Assembly (NCBI GenBank): GCA_008692225.1
Contig: VICG01000007.1
Location: forward strand, 2,514,501 to 2,578,500
DNA from: Monilinia fructicola
Taxonomy: Eukaryota; Ascomycota; Leotiomycetes; Helotiales; Sclerotiniaceae
Direction of reading: 5' to 3'
DNA: 64,000 nucleotides
Below the pieces are notes generated by a model, which searched no databases, had not been told where the DNA came from, and saw only the letters and a list, made by a program, of their open reading frames with translations. Made by a program: the position numbers and the translations under genes. Positions within the stretch are counted from its first letter, which is position 1, and every line of letters begins with the position of its first letter. This document shows, piece after piece, positions 1-13,027 of this stretch.

Positions 1-690
1 TATGGAAGTTAAGACAGGTTTTCTTAACTGCTTGGAGAGCTTATCAATGGTGGAATAGTTAGTTAATCCCAGTGAAATACACCTCCTCCCCGCTCCCCTC
101 TTAGGGGTTAAGATAGGAGAGGAGTAGTGAACAGGTTGTTTATAAGCAGGAGAACAGCTTTAAAATAACTTCGGCAAAAGAGTAGAAAAATGTAGTGAGG
201 TTTGAGATTGGGAAGGGGAAGTAATAGCAAGATTTCTAATATTATGATTATATTCCAAGAAAACTTCTGATTATTGTTTTTATCTTTAAATATTTCAAAA
301 ATTTACTTCGGAAAACAATTGAAAACATCGTTAAAAAAGCTACGATTTAATTATTAAATTTATTCCTTTTTTCTTTCTTTAGTAGAATAATAAAAGCCAA
401 CTAGAAAAATAAAATAGAAATAAGATAAAACAATTCGAGTTTTCCTAGGCTAAAAGCAGAATAGGAGGGGAGAGACCAAGGAGGGTCCCGGTGAGGAGGG
501 AAGATAACTTTCACTGAGTGAAATTGATTCAACAACAACGGAGTCTTGGCTCTAGTTCTGGTTTCGGTTTTTTTTTTAAATCCTCCTCCTAGCTATAATC
601 CTTCTAATTCCAAATCTTATCAAGAGAGAGACAGATGTATAAAGGTCAAAAATAATACATGGATTTTTAATTGAATGATTAAAAAAAAGA
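1..690. other. Moderate-GC stretch without a recognisable gene
   Basis: This stretch is clearly richer in G and C than what follows, with purine-rich patches such as AGGAGGGGAGAGACC near 462-476, but no long open frame or spliced frame was found. It may be the flank or UTR of a gene outside the window. After about 700 the sequence changes to the AT desert. Confidence 0.3.
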
Positions 691-872
691 GATTTTTTGT
701 AGTTCGTTAAAAACATATATTTCTATAGTATAATAATTTCCTACTTTTAGAAAGTAAAAAGACTTTAAGAATTTAAAAGACTATAGTTTACAATAAAGTA
801 AATATTAAATTCTTTATTAATAACTCATAAATAGTTTGTAAAAACTCTAGATTTAAGGTTTCTACTTGTAAT

Positions 873-1116
873 TTTAAATAATTAAATAATTAAATAATTA
901 AATAATGAAATAATTAAATAATTAAATAATTAAATAATTAAATAATTAAATAATTAAATAATCAAATAATTAAATAATTAAATAATTAAATAATTAAATA
1001 ATTAAATAATTAAATAATTAAATAATTAAATAATTAAATAATTAAATAATTAAATAATTAAATAATTAAATAATTAAATCATTAAATCATTAAATAATTA
1101 AGTAATTGAATAATTA
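873..1116. repeat. 8-bp tandem repeat (AATTAAAT)n
   Basis: The unit AATTAAAT is repeated about 30 times almost without error, with a few point changes such as AATGAAAT and AATCAAAT near the edges. An 8-bp unit cannot keep a reading frame, so this is a non-coding simple array. It lies at the start of the AT desert. Confidence 0.9.
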
Positions 1117-1649
1117 ATATTTTAAAAACTTTATAAAATAATAAAGGCATTCTAATAAAAAAATATCTCAATTAATATAATTAAAGAAACAACTCAATTA
1201 GTACATTAAATTATTAAATAGCGATTAAAATATTAAATATACTGTTTTGAATCAAAAATCAATAATCCTATATTACCTAAAGTACTACTAATAAGAAGTA
1301 TACTATTCGAGGTTATTACCGTTTAATATATATTTTTTTAAATATTTTTAACACTTCTTATACTTTAATACTTTAAATCCTTCTTGAATATCTAAAGTAT
1401 TTAGATATCTTTAATACTTTTAATATTTTCTATGTTTTTAATATCTTTGATACTATTAATATCTTTAATTATATAATATTTTAAAAAATTCGATTTTTTT
1501 AATTTTCTTTTAATAACTTTAATATTTGAAATAAACTTAATTTCTCAAATATCTGTAATATTTGATTAATTTCAATATCTTCAATTATTTAAGTGATTTT
1601 GATTTTTTAATAAAATTATATTTCACAACATTTTTATATTATATAAAAC
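1117..1649. other. AT desert; right end of a TIR element near 1293-1322
   Basis: No gene. At about 1293-1322 the sequence GTATACTATTCGAGGTTATTAC is the reverse complement of the end of the TIR family seen complete at 13,028 and 14,075. Its left partner was not found and is probably decayed beyond recognition. Confidence 0.45.
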
Positions 1650-1995
1650 GATAATAACCTCGAATAGTACACTTTTTAATAATGATATCTTAATTAATAT
1701 TTCCTTTATTAAACTAGCATCTTTTTGTTAAAATAAGTAAATAATTATAACTAGAATTAATATACAACCTTAATAAGATTAGTAAATACTATCGATAAAT
1801 ATGTTCTAAGTACTTACTAATTAAGGAATTCAAAAATTAAATTTATATAAAATTTCGATTATATTTTAGTTTTTAGTTAATTAACTTCGAAATTTTAAGC
1901 GAAAACAAATTTTTTTATTAATTTTAAAATACTTTATAAATATAATATAATTAAAATATATAATTTATATTAAAACTTTTAGTAAAGTGTATTAT
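1650..1995 (+). mobile_element. Truncated RIP-mutated TIR element (GTAATAACCTCG family)
   Basis: The left end reads ATAATAACCTCGAATAG, and the following 250 bases align by eye with the interior of the copy at 14,075-14,606: the same order of motifs, including AATTAATATACAACCTTAATAAGATT and AAATTTCGATTATATTT. The right end is not visible; the copy stops where the arm repeat at 2003 begins, so it may have been cut by that insertion. No coding frame. Confidence 0.5.
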
Positions 1996-2002
1996 TGAAT
2001 TA

Positions 2003-2200
2003 TAGATTCGAAGAATCAACCTTAGAGAAATGTGGAGTCATGTAACTGTTATTATGTGATTATTATTCCTATACTATAAAAGGTTCAAAATGAAAAAACA
2101 CTAACCTTAAATCCTTAGCGGCTCGTATAATTGATCATAAGTAAACAGCGAAAATTTTAATTGATCGAATATTAATAAGCAAAAAACCTTAATTTTTAAT
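2003..2200 (+). repeat. Degraded copy of the composite-repeat arm
   Basis: From ATTCGAAGAATC through AGGTTCAAAATG, CCTTAAATCCTTAGCGGC and AAACAGCGAAAATTTT to the AAAAAACCTTAATTTTT end, this matches the arm at 8386-8575 in the same order. It ends without the CATTTCGGCC minisatellite found at 8.6 kb, so it is a partial copy. Many C-to-T and G-to-A differences from the better copy point to RIP. Confidence 0.7.
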
Positions 2201-5200
2201 ATTTTTAAAATTTGTATATATAAATAATATTAATAAAGAAAAGATTAAAGTATATAAATAGAATTATAAAAATATTCGAAAATTTAGCTTTCAATATAAT
2301 ATCGTAAATATATTTAAAGTTTCTAATAAAAAATACAAATTTAAAAAACTTTTCTTAAACAATGTGAAAATTATTATTATAAAAATATTTGAAAATATAC
2401 TTTTTTAATTTGTATTCGATAATTTTAAAATTTGGGGATAATTTAATATTAATTTTGACTCTTAAATTATTAAACCAATTAAAATTTATATTATAAATTA
2501 AATAATTATTTATTGTTTAAATATTATTACAGTTTATAAAAAAGATTCTAATAAAAAGTTTATTTATTTTAATCTAAATAAAAAAAATTTTAATAAAAAT
2601 GTTTTTTTACTATTATATATTTGATTAAAAGCCTACAACTATTTTTTCGAAAAGAATAAAAAGTCCGATAATTATTATATACTTTTTTAGTAAAAAATAT
2701 AATATACTTTTTTAGTAAAAATATATAATCTTTGTAATAGAATAATATATTATATTCCTTTTATAAACAAATAAAATAAAAAAACTTTATAATTATTATA
2801 TAAACCAATTTATCAATTATTTTAATTTAATAATCATTTGTATTACAAATAATATTTTCATTATAAAGCTTAATAAAACAAAAGAAAATATTAAAAATAT
2901 CGATAATTTTTGTATTAAAATAGAATATATTTAGAATTCAAAATTTATAATATAATATATAAACTTAAACAAATTAAAACTTTTAATATTATTAGATTTA
3001 TAATACTTTTATAAATAATTACAATAACAAAAACTCTATGTTTTCTTTAAATTTATAAAATATTTTTATATTTAATAAATTCATTATTATAAAAAAATAA
3101 TTTGTTATATATATATATGTAATAAAAATACAAAATTTTAAAAAAAAAAACGAAAGTAAAATTTTATTAATATTATAATTAATTTTATAACAAAAAGCTT
3201 AAATTTTTATATATATTATTATTGTTTAAATCTTGAATAAATAATTTGTAAAAATCTAAAGTTTTAATAATTAATTGTAAAATATTATAATAATAGAAAA
3301 TTTTGATTATTTACAATACTATAATTTTCAATTAAAATTAAAGCAAAAAAGCTTTTCTATTTTATAATAATTAATAATAATATAAAAGTTTTATTAAATA
3401 ATAATAAAATCAATAAAAAAATACAATTTTTATAGTATATATAACCCTTATTACAAAAATAAAAAATAAAAAAATATGAATAATAAAATAATAATAATTA
3501 TATATTATAATTATTATTATTTAATAATGATGATAATTATATTTAATCGTAGATTTTTAATATTACTTTTAAATACAAGAAGTTTTTTTCGAATAAAATT
3601 TAATAAAAATATTATTTTTTAATTAGAAAAAAAGATTATTCAAAGATTATTCAAAAATAATAAAATCGTTTAATGTATATTAAAATATCTTTGAATAATT
3701 ATAGTATTAGAAATTTCGATAAAAAATTTAAATATAAGAAAATATATTAAACAATATATATTTAATTATAATATTTATTTTTCTATAACGATTTGTATAA
3801 ATAAAAATAAAGAAATTTTAAAAATTTTAAATAATAATTTTCGTTATGAAAATGTTATATAATTCTATATTAATTTAATAATATTTTATGATAAAATTAT
3901 TATAAATAATAAAGTTTTTATTATAAATAATAATTTTTAATTTTTTAATTTTTTCAAAATAGCCAATTTGGTTAAATTATTTTTTCGGATATATTTTATA
4001 GATGAAATTATTTTTTATTAATATATATATCTTTTTTTTTAAAGTTTATTAATTAATAATTTAATAAAACCTATAGGTTTAAAAAATATAATATAAAGAA
4101 ACAAAACCAATTTATTTTTTTCACTTAGAAAATATATATATAAAAATAATTTATACTTTAATATAATAAATCTAAAGCAAAAAGAAAATATATTAGAAAT
4201 TGTTAGTAATAATAAAATATTATTATTCAAGAAAAACATTTAATTAAAATAAAATATTAACTAAAAAAACAATTTTATTAAAAACCTTTATACGAAAATT
4301 GCTTAAAAGTAAATTTAAAATATTTTATAAATTGTTTAATAAACCAAAAGCTAATTTTATCATTTATTTTCAAACAAATAAGTTGTAATTAAAAGTTATA
4401 CTAAAATCTAAATCAAAAAAAAAGTTAAAGAGTTTTTATTAAATATATTTTCGAAAAAGTGTAAAACAATTTCAAAAATATTCAAGGGGAAAAAAAAATA
4501 AAAAAATCATTAATATTATAAAAGAAAATATCAAAGTTTAGAAAAAAGATTTAAAAACAAAATTTGTTGTTAATTTAAAAAGTAATTCAATAATTAGAAT
4601 ATATCAAAAACACCTCAAAATAAAATTAAAAATAATTTAAAGATTTTACATTTTAAATATAAAATTATATATTAAAAAAGTTAAATTGAATAATAGAATT
4701 TTAAATTCAGTTATTATATTAATGGTTTATAATTTGAAAATAATATTTTGAATATTTTTAATTTTCTTTTTTTACTCTTAATACATTATATTCTATTATT
4801 AAAAAAGGATTCAATATTTTAATTATACAAAAATATAAAAAAATAATCCCTATTTTTAATAATTAAACAATCATATGATTTAAAATTATTATATATTTAT
4901 AGTCATCTTTTATATAATTTAAAATTATTATACTTTTTATATTAATATATATTTTATTTATTATACTATAAAGTTTATTTAATTATAATTAGCAGTTATA
5001 TTAGTATCTTTTTGCTTTAAAATATATAATTTCCGAACTTTTGATTTTATAGAAATATTCTTTTTTCTCTTTACAATTTTTATTCCTTTACAATAATTTT
5101 TTAAACAAAACAAAATATTAAAAAATATTATTAATATAGATTTTAAATATTGTTCAGTATATTTCAAAAAATTCTTTTAAATATTTATTTAATAATATAT

Positions 5201-5634
5201 AATTAGAATCTAATAAAATCAAATATTTATTTCAAAATACTCAATATAAATATTCTATTAATAAATAAATTATAAAAATAGAAATTATTTATAGAAAAAT
5301 AAATATAAACAATCCTAATAAAATTATTGAAAGTATTTAGTATTCTATAAATATACACTTTTATATTAATATTTAAAAAAACAACAAAAAAAGAGATTTA
5401 CTAATTATAAAACTATTTTGTATCTGTTGATTAGCAATCGCAGAAAATAAGATTTTCAGATTATAAACTGGAAGATTCTTTTTTCTTTTATATAATATTA
5501 ATTTATTAAATTGATTAAATTGATTATTAAACTATATATAATTATAATATTCATAAGAGCTAGCTTAAACCCCTAATTATTACCTTGTTCAATATTTTAT
5601 TATTATTATTATTTAAGAATATTTATAAATTATA
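2201..5634. other. AT desert, no gene
   Basis: Nearly pure A/T with scattered TATA-rich and TAA-rich runs. Reading both strands I saw no recognisable coding motif; short open frames rich in I, L, F, N and K are expected by chance at this composition. It is probably one or more RIP-destroyed transposons, but I cannot name them. Confidence 0.6.
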
Positions 5635-6160
5635 TTTAACTTTTAATATTTTTAATATTTTTATTCTTTTATTTGTTATTTGAATAATTTGAATCAATGT
5701 AATAAAATTAATCGTAATTATAATCTTAATAATATCTATAATATCTATTGTTTTTACTATTTCAATAATTTTAATACCTTTAATACTTTGAATAATCTTA
5801 ATAATCTTAATAATCTTAATAATCTTAATAATCTTAATAATCTTAATAATTTTAATAATATTAATAATATTGATAATATCAAAAATTTTAATAATTTTAA
5901 TAATTTTAATAATTTTAATAATTTTAATAATTTTAATAATTTTAATAATTTTAATAATTTTAATAATTTTAATAATTTTAATAATTTTAATAATTTTTAA
6001 TAATTTTAATAATTTTAATAATTTTAATAATTTTGATAATATTAATAGTTTCAATAATCTTAATAGTTTTAATAGTTTTGATAGTTTTACTCTTTTTAGT
6101 TGTTTTAATTTTTTAAGTTTTTTTTATTATTTAAGTTCTTTGAATTTCTTTGATTCTTAG
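5635..6160. repeat. 9-bp minisatellite (AATAATTTT)n with degenerate edges
   Basis: The core at about 5785-6050 repeats AATAATTTT, with variants AATAATCTT and AATAGTTTT. Since 9 is divisible by 3, it opens frames coding for Asn-Asn-Phe repeats on the plus strand and Lys-Ile-Ile repeats on the minus strand. One extra T near 5995 shifts the phase. Periodicity weakens outward into TTTGATAGTTTTAC-like units. No start context, intron or neighbour suggests that either frame is a real protein. Confidence 0.85.
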
Positions 6161-6169
6161 ATCACTTCA

Positions 6170-6320
6170 AATTTCTTTAATATTTTTACTTCTTTCGATT
6201 CCTTTTACTCTTTTAATTATCTCTATTCCTTTGATTCTTTTAATTATTTTAATTCTTTCGATTCTTTAATTCTTTCGACTCTTTTAATTCTTTTGATTCT
6301 TTGAATTTTTTTAATTCAAC
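6170..6320. repeat. Degenerate TTCTTTYRATTC-type array
   Basis: Units resembling ATTCTTTTAATT and ATTCTTTCGATT recur at 6190-6310. It continues the neighbouring 9-bp array but with a looser unit of about 10 to 18 bp. It keeps some CpG (TTTCGATTC, TTTCGACTC), so it is less RIP-mutated than its surroundings. Confidence 0.55.
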
Positions 6321-7755
6321 TAAATCTAATTATAATCAATTAGTAAAAGATATTAATAGAGATACAATAGTTGCAAATATATATATTCATAACTATTTAG
6401 TAATTGATTAAAAAAGTACTTTTTCTTTTTATTATTTTTAGTTATTATTATAATAATTATAATATTTTTTCAATTAGAAATATTATTATTCCATTAATAT
6501 TATAAGAATTGATGAATGAAAAATATTATAGTATGTTGATATTTCAATTAAAAATAGTTTAAGAATTTTAAACTTCAAACTACATTTCTTTTATTAGTAT
6601 TATTTTATTGCTAACATTTTAATATTGAAAATATTACTATATATGAAATTCCGTATTTTTTATTATAATATATTGATATTTAAAAGTTTTGTAATATAAT
6701 AATAAGTCCATATATACATTTATCGACCACTCTCTATTCCTAGCTATCATTTACACCAAAAATCGTTATGTTAATATATGAATAACTAAATTATTAATCA
6801 ATATTATGAACTTATATTAGATATAAAATTTTTTATATATTTATTAATCAATCCTCAAGTTTTAAAAGTTATAAATATCTGAAATATAGTATTTTAAATT
6901 TATAGTTAAATTCTATACAAAATTGAAATTTTTTAATTCTTTTTGTAATTTATTTAAAGAAATTATCAAAATTAAAATTATATTATTTTATAAACTTTTT
7001 TAACTTAAAAGATTTAAAATATGAAAATTCATTATATATTTCAATTTATAAAAGATTTATAAATATAAGATCTTTTAAATTAAATATTTTATTAATAAAC
7101 TTTTTCAAATGAAATTTTTAAAACTGTTTACTTTTCAATAATTTATTTTTCAATTTTTTATTTTTTAGTTAAGAAAATATTACTTCAATACTTCTACTAC
7201 AACTGGTATAGTTATAAAAAAACAAAAAATAATTTAATCTAGTTTATTCTATACTTTAACAAATATAATTCATTATTTAAGGTATTAATATCAAAAATTA
7301 TATTATTTTTAATTATTACTATTTATAATACCTTATTATTGAATATGAAACTTTCAATTTTAAAACCAACTTTTTTTTAATATTATAATAAAAAAATTAC
7401 GAAATTTGAATAATCCAATTAATATATAAATAAAAATTATATATATATATATAATTATTAGTATTATTATATGATTATATGATTGTATACTTTAATCATA
7501 TTGAAAAAAAACCTTAATTGACTATTAATTTCTAGTAAACGATCTATAACTTAAAGATACCAAATTATAATAATAATAAGAATTCAATAAAATAAATATT
7601 TAATATTAATATTAAACTAAAAATTTAAAAGAAATTTTAAGAAATATCAATTGTTTAAATTTATATATAATATATAGTTCTATTACATCTTAGAATTCAT
7701 TAATAAAGTATTATTATAGTAAATTAATAAAAAACAAATAATATTCTTTATAGAA
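6321..7755. other. AT desert, no gene
   Basis: A/T-dominated sequence with no frame longer than chance and no terminal repeats that I could pair. Confidence 0.6.
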
Positions 7756-7885
7756 CTACGAGCTTTGAGTACGGCCGCTCGGGCCGGCCAATGATATGAC
7801 TCGCCTAAGGCTCGTCGATATCATGTGACAACAGCCCTTCACAACCTTTCTCATAGCTTGTTCTACAGAGCTTATATAATATCTA
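7756..7885. other. Isolated normal-GC patch, possibly a solo LTR remnant
   Basis: About 130 bases with many CpG sites (ACGGCCGCTCGGGCCGGCC near 7772-7790) sit alone in AT desert. The later part runs from TGTGACAACAGCCC through a TATA-like TTATATAATATC to TTCCTTAACA, which would fit a short LTR starting TG and ending CA, but no second copy exists in the window to confirm this. RIP spares short or single-copy pieces, so this is a recent insertion or a preserved host fragment. Confidence 0.3.
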
Positions 7886-8599
7886 TTTATTCCTTAACAA
7901 CTAAAGGTTTTATAAACTTGAAAAATTATATATTTAGAAAGCATATAATCTATAAAATATAATTATTTATTTTAATATTATTTTATATATTGCTCTAATT
8001 TATAATGTTATTAAAATGTAAATATACACTTTTGCTCAAGTTTCTATGTTCCTATATAAACGTTACGTAGTTTTTCTAGACCAATCAGCTTCTAGTTAAT
8101 GAGACGTTTTAGAATATGTAACTTATATAGATTTAATACTATAGTAATATTAAATCAATTTAAAAAAGGTAATTTAAAAGAGAAAAAACTTAAAGGAATA
8201 ATTTATTTAATTATTATAGAAATTGTTTATTTAAAGATTAGAGTAATTTTTTATTAAAATAGAAAAAGTCGAATATATATACCCCTTAGTATTTTATATA
8301 ATCTTCTTAATAATTAATCAGCTAAAAAGATATTTATTAAATCAAATAATTTAATAATTCGAATTATAAGCCTTTATATTAAATTTATGGATTCGAAGAA
8401 TCTTAGTTCATCAATTTGTTGTGTGTCATGTGATTATTATACCTGTACTATAGGAGGTTCAAAATGCAAAAACATAAACCTTAAATCCTTAGCGGCTTGT
8501 GTGATTGGTTATAAGTAAACAGCGAAAATTTTGATTGGTCGAGCATTAGTAAGCGAAAAACCTTAATTTTTTGATGCCGACTTTCCGTTCTACCTTCGG

Positions 8600-8745
8600 A
8601 GCTTAATTATTCCGATCATTTCGGCCCATTCCATTTCAGCCTATTCCATTTCAGCCCATTCCATTTCGGCCCATTCCATTTCGGCCATTTCATTTCATTC
8701 CATTTCGGCCATTCCATTCCGCGTATTTCATATGGACCTATTTTA
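8600..8745 (+). repeat. 15-bp minisatellite CCATTTCGGCCCATT (composite copy 1)
   Basis: Units such as CATTCCATTTCGGCC and CATTCCATTTCAGCC repeat with a period of 13 to 15 bp. Copies with the same unit, more heavily mutated, are at 17,990-18,515 and, reversed, at 59,480-59,695. Because 15 is divisible by 3, the reverse copy opens a frame of pentapeptide repeats (FGLFH-like). I see no reason to call it a gene. Confidence 0.85.
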
Positions 8746-8920
8746 TTTCGAAATAATAAATAAAATAATAAATAAAATAATAAATAATAAATAATAAATA
8801 ATAAATAATAAATAATAAATAATAAATAATAAATAATAAATAATAAATAATAAATAATAAATAATAAATAATAAATAATAATAAATAATAAATAATAAAT
8901 AATAAATAAAAAATAAAAAA
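8746..8920 (+). repeat. (AAATAAT)n array
   Basis: Seven-base units AAATAAT, starting as the longer AAATAATAAAT, repeat over about 170 bp. The equivalent TTATTTA array in the reverse copy is at 59,100-59,450. Purely A/T, so RIP cannot be judged. Confidence 0.9.
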
Positions 8921-9097
8921 GATATAAAAATAAAAAGAGATATAAAAATATAATATAATATTATTAATATATTTTAATATAGAAATATAATTAAATAAGA
9001 TATATATTTATATATAAGAGTATTTTATATTAGAATTGATAAAGTAGAAAATAAATATATAATAGTAAAGGATTTTAAAAATAATTTCTTTCTTTAA

Positions 9098-9205
<108 letters not shown>

Positions 9206-9208
9206 CAA

Positions 9209-9367
9209 TACTAGCACTCGCGGAAAATAAATTTTTAGATTATGGATTCGTAGAATTTTATTAGCCTCGAACAAAGTGAGGATTGGGGGTTTGGGGGCTA
9301 GCCCCCATTAAGTAATAAAATTCGAAGAATCCATAGTCTGAAAATTTATTTTCCGCGAGTGCTAGTA
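9209..9367 (+). mobile_element. Hairpin MITE, copy 1 (159 bp, near-perfect palindrome)
   Basis: It begins TACTAGCACTCGCGG and ends CCGCGAGTGCTAGTA. The two arms of about 55 bp pair almost fully (AAATAAATTTTTAGATTATGG against CCATAGTCTGAAAATTTATTT). The loop holds GCCTCGAACAAAGTGAGG and a second small palindrome, GGGGGCTAGCCCCC. TA at both ends may be a target duplication as in Tc1/mariner-type elements. It codes for nothing and is almost free of RIP despite lying in RIP-mutated DNA, as expected for an element below the RIP length limit. Other copies: 40,867 and 58,516. Confidence 0.88.
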
Positions 9368-12300
9368 TAAAAAAGCTTTTTTTTAAACTTTTTAAATAAT
9401 TAAAACTTATTAATTAGAAAATTAAATTATTCTTCGAAAAGAAAATAAAATAGAAATTAAAAAACTTTAAAAAGAGAGTATATTTGAAAATAATTATTAA
9501 CTATAAAATAAAAACTCAACTCAATTTCTTAAAATAGGTCTTTATATATATAGAAAAAAGTTTTAAAAAATACTAAAACACTATAGACTAAAAACAAGAA
9601 TATAAAAATATACAATTTAATTTAATAATTAAATCAAAATTTGAAATAATTTTGAATATAATATTTTTGTGATTAAAGATAGAAGTAATTACAAAATGTA
9701 TATTTAAGACTTTGTAATTTTATACTATTGATTTATCTCTTTTTTTGAAAATAAACAGAAATTCGAATATTAAGAATTACTATATATTAAATAGTTTATA
9801 ATAATCTAGAAATCTTTGTAAAATAAATTATATATTTTATAAAAATAAATGATATTTTGATTTTTATTAAATCAAAAAATTATTATAACTTTTTTAAAAT
9901 ATAGAATATAGAATTACAAAAAACATCTATATATTTTCTAGATACTATATAGAAAAATCAAAGCTCTAATATAGTTAATAAATGAATTTATACTATATAG
10001 CCCAAACTATCTTTATATTATACGGCTCGGGTAAAAGATAATTTAAAAAGTATATTATATATAGAAATCAAAGTTGATATTAAATTTATACTTAATAGCA
10101 AATATAATAAGAAATTACAATTGCAAATAATATAGAATTCTAAATTTGTTTTTAAAAAATAATTAAATTTATAATCAAATATCAATTCGATATTAATATC
10201 TTTAATAGAAATAAAGTAAAAATAAATAAATGATAAAAAATCAAAAATGATAACAAGCCCCTACAATCTATTTATTAAACAAAAATATAAAATATTAATA
10301 TTTTATTTTAATTAAGTATCAAAGAAAGAAAAGTTTCTTAGAAGTATAAATAGTTTTTAAAAACAAAATTATAAATAAATAAAGAGAAACTTATAAACAA
10401 AACAAGAAATGTATTAAACAAATGTATAAATTTGAATATTATATATATTTAAGATTTTAAGAAGAAATTTAAACTTTTATATAACTAATTATTTAAAATA
10501 TATATTAAAAATTTAAATTCTAATATATTATTATTGTTATTATATTATCAAATTATTTATAAATATTGTACTATTGTGAAAAATGAATATATAATAAAAT
10601 AATAATATATGTTTTAATCCCGCTAGTTTTATATAACAAAATCGCTTGTAACTTTTAGCAAAAATCGTTTTATATAAAACGATTAAAAAAACAATCTTAG
10701 ATTCCATTTATATTTACTCTTGAATTATTTTAATATATATTCTACTTTTGAATAGATTTGCTTATTTGGTATATATGTTTTTCTTAAAACTATTTAAATA
10801 TAAATTAAAAACCCTATAAATAATTACAAACTTTATTAAAATATTAGATTTGTTATTAATTTTAGTTATTTATATAATTAGTTGAAATTTCGATAACACT
10901 TTATAAATTTCTTGATTGCTTTATTATAAATCGATTTAAAAACTTAATATTTTAATATTTAAACATATAAAAAATTTCTATTAATTTTAAATATATTTCT
11001 TTTATATAAATTTATTGAAATTTTCTATATTGAATCAATTTGTACAAATAATAAACTATTATTATTAATTTATTTATTTATTAAATAAATTTATTTTAGA
11101 AGCTTTATTATTTAAAATAAAACGATAGAGGAAAATAACGAAAAGAATAAATATATTAATAGTTTAAACTAATTTCTTTTCATTTAATTATATAATTATA
11201 TAGCTGGTGATTGAATAAACAGTTTTTGAAATTATAGTATATTTTAAAATTAATAATCTTTTTTTTAAAATAATTTTAATTTTTGAATATCTTTCTAAGA
11301 TAAAATAAAATAGTTTTTTTCATAGATATTTGAAACTCGTTAATTTATTAAAAACTTCTATTAAATATATTTCCGTATTAATATCAAGTATGTTTTTAAA
11401 AACCATGGTTTTATTAATCTCTTTAATTTAAGCCTAAAAAGTAATAAAAAATTTATAAAACATTAATACGGATAGTGTGTTTTTCCATTAAACTTATTTG
11501 CAATTTATGATTTTGTATGATTTTTGAAATTCGTATTAAGATTATTTTATTTTTACTTTTTGATATATTCATGTTTTGAAATTGAATTAATATCAATTAT
11601 TCTAAAAAGAATTTTGATTAAAAGAACTAAAATAATATAACTTGTTTGAATAATATCAATAATAACTATAATAGGTATTTTTTTTAGATTTTTTTACCGA
11701 GTTTCTTTTCGATAATTCAATTGAAATAATAATATATATATATAGATTTTTATTTTGATAAGAATATATTTTATAACTATTTCTGTAAATATTATATTTA
11801 AAACAATTTTTTTAAAAAAGATTTTCTATTTCTTAAATAGAATAATTTGATAATCCGAAATTAATTTTAAATCAGTATATTTTCAATGAATTTTAAATAT
11901 TTACAATAATTATATTTATTAACTATTGAGAAGTTTAATACTCTATAATTTTTATTAATATTATAAAGAGATAGACTTTTTGGAATATATATAAAAAATC
12001 TATTTAAATAATGTTACTAAACATTTTATTATTAATTAATACAAATTTAAATTTATATAATAACTTTTTATAAAATTCTTATTATATATAGTATTTTATA
12101 AAATATTCAATTTCGTAATAATATTGATTTTAGTTTGTTTATTGAAATATTTTGGAAAACATTTCAATTAATTATTTTATAATATTTAAGTATAATTTAC
12201 AAATATCGATTTAAATTTAAAAAATCTTTTTAAAATAATCTTCTTAAACAAAGAAATTAAAATAAATCTTCTATAATTGAAAAATAGAAATATTTTTTAA

Positions 12301-13027
12301 TAATAAATGAATAAATCTTTAGTTGTATAATTAATTAATTAATTAATAATATCATTAATAGAATTTTATATTTCTTTATATCATTTATATAAAATATAAT
12401 TAATACTTTTATTATAATAATATATAGCTAAAAAAAATTAAAAGTATCTTAATATCTATTAAATTAAGAGAAATTATATTTGTTTTTGAGAAAAAACAAA
12501 TATAATTTTGCTAAAAGTTCTATTGGAATTTAATATTTTGTATATTTTATCTAACTTGATATTATTCTTAATTAATTATAGATTTACTAGATTACTATGT
12601 ATTTGTATTTGTATATAGCAAATTATTATCAAATATTGTAATATAAAATAACTTGTATTAATAACTCTAAATCTTCGTTTCAATAATATAATAGAATATT
12701 AAAATAAAAAATTGATTTTAACTTTTTCTTTTTTTAATTAATTTTAGATTTACAAAACAATTCTTATTAATTCCATCAATATTTAAACAAAATTACTTTT
12801 TTGATATTTTTAAATTTTATTTTATTTTTTATTTTTCGTTTTTCATTTAAAATATTTAATAAATTTTATTTACTAGTGTAAAAAATCTGTTTGTTAATTT
12901 CTAATATTATATTTTTTATATTTTTAGGGTAGAATTAATTAATAGATTAAGTTTTATTTTAAATATTCAATATTCTTTTAAATTAAAACTCAATTTATTT
13001 TTTTGAAAGTTTTTATTATTAAAATAT
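9368..13027. other. AT desert, no gene
   Basis: About 3.7 kb of A/T-rich sequence. I found no paired terminal repeats and no coding motif; scattered CpG-containing words are too short to interpret. Confidence 0.6.

Noticed and set aside
5623..6160. Asn-Asn-Phe and Lys-Ile-Ile repeat proteins
   Set aside because: A 9-bp minisatellite automatically keeps frames open; several overlapping frames on both strands show that none is selected.
8600..8745. CRISPR array
   Set aside because: Units are contiguous 13-15 bp repeats without spacers, in a eukaryotic context.
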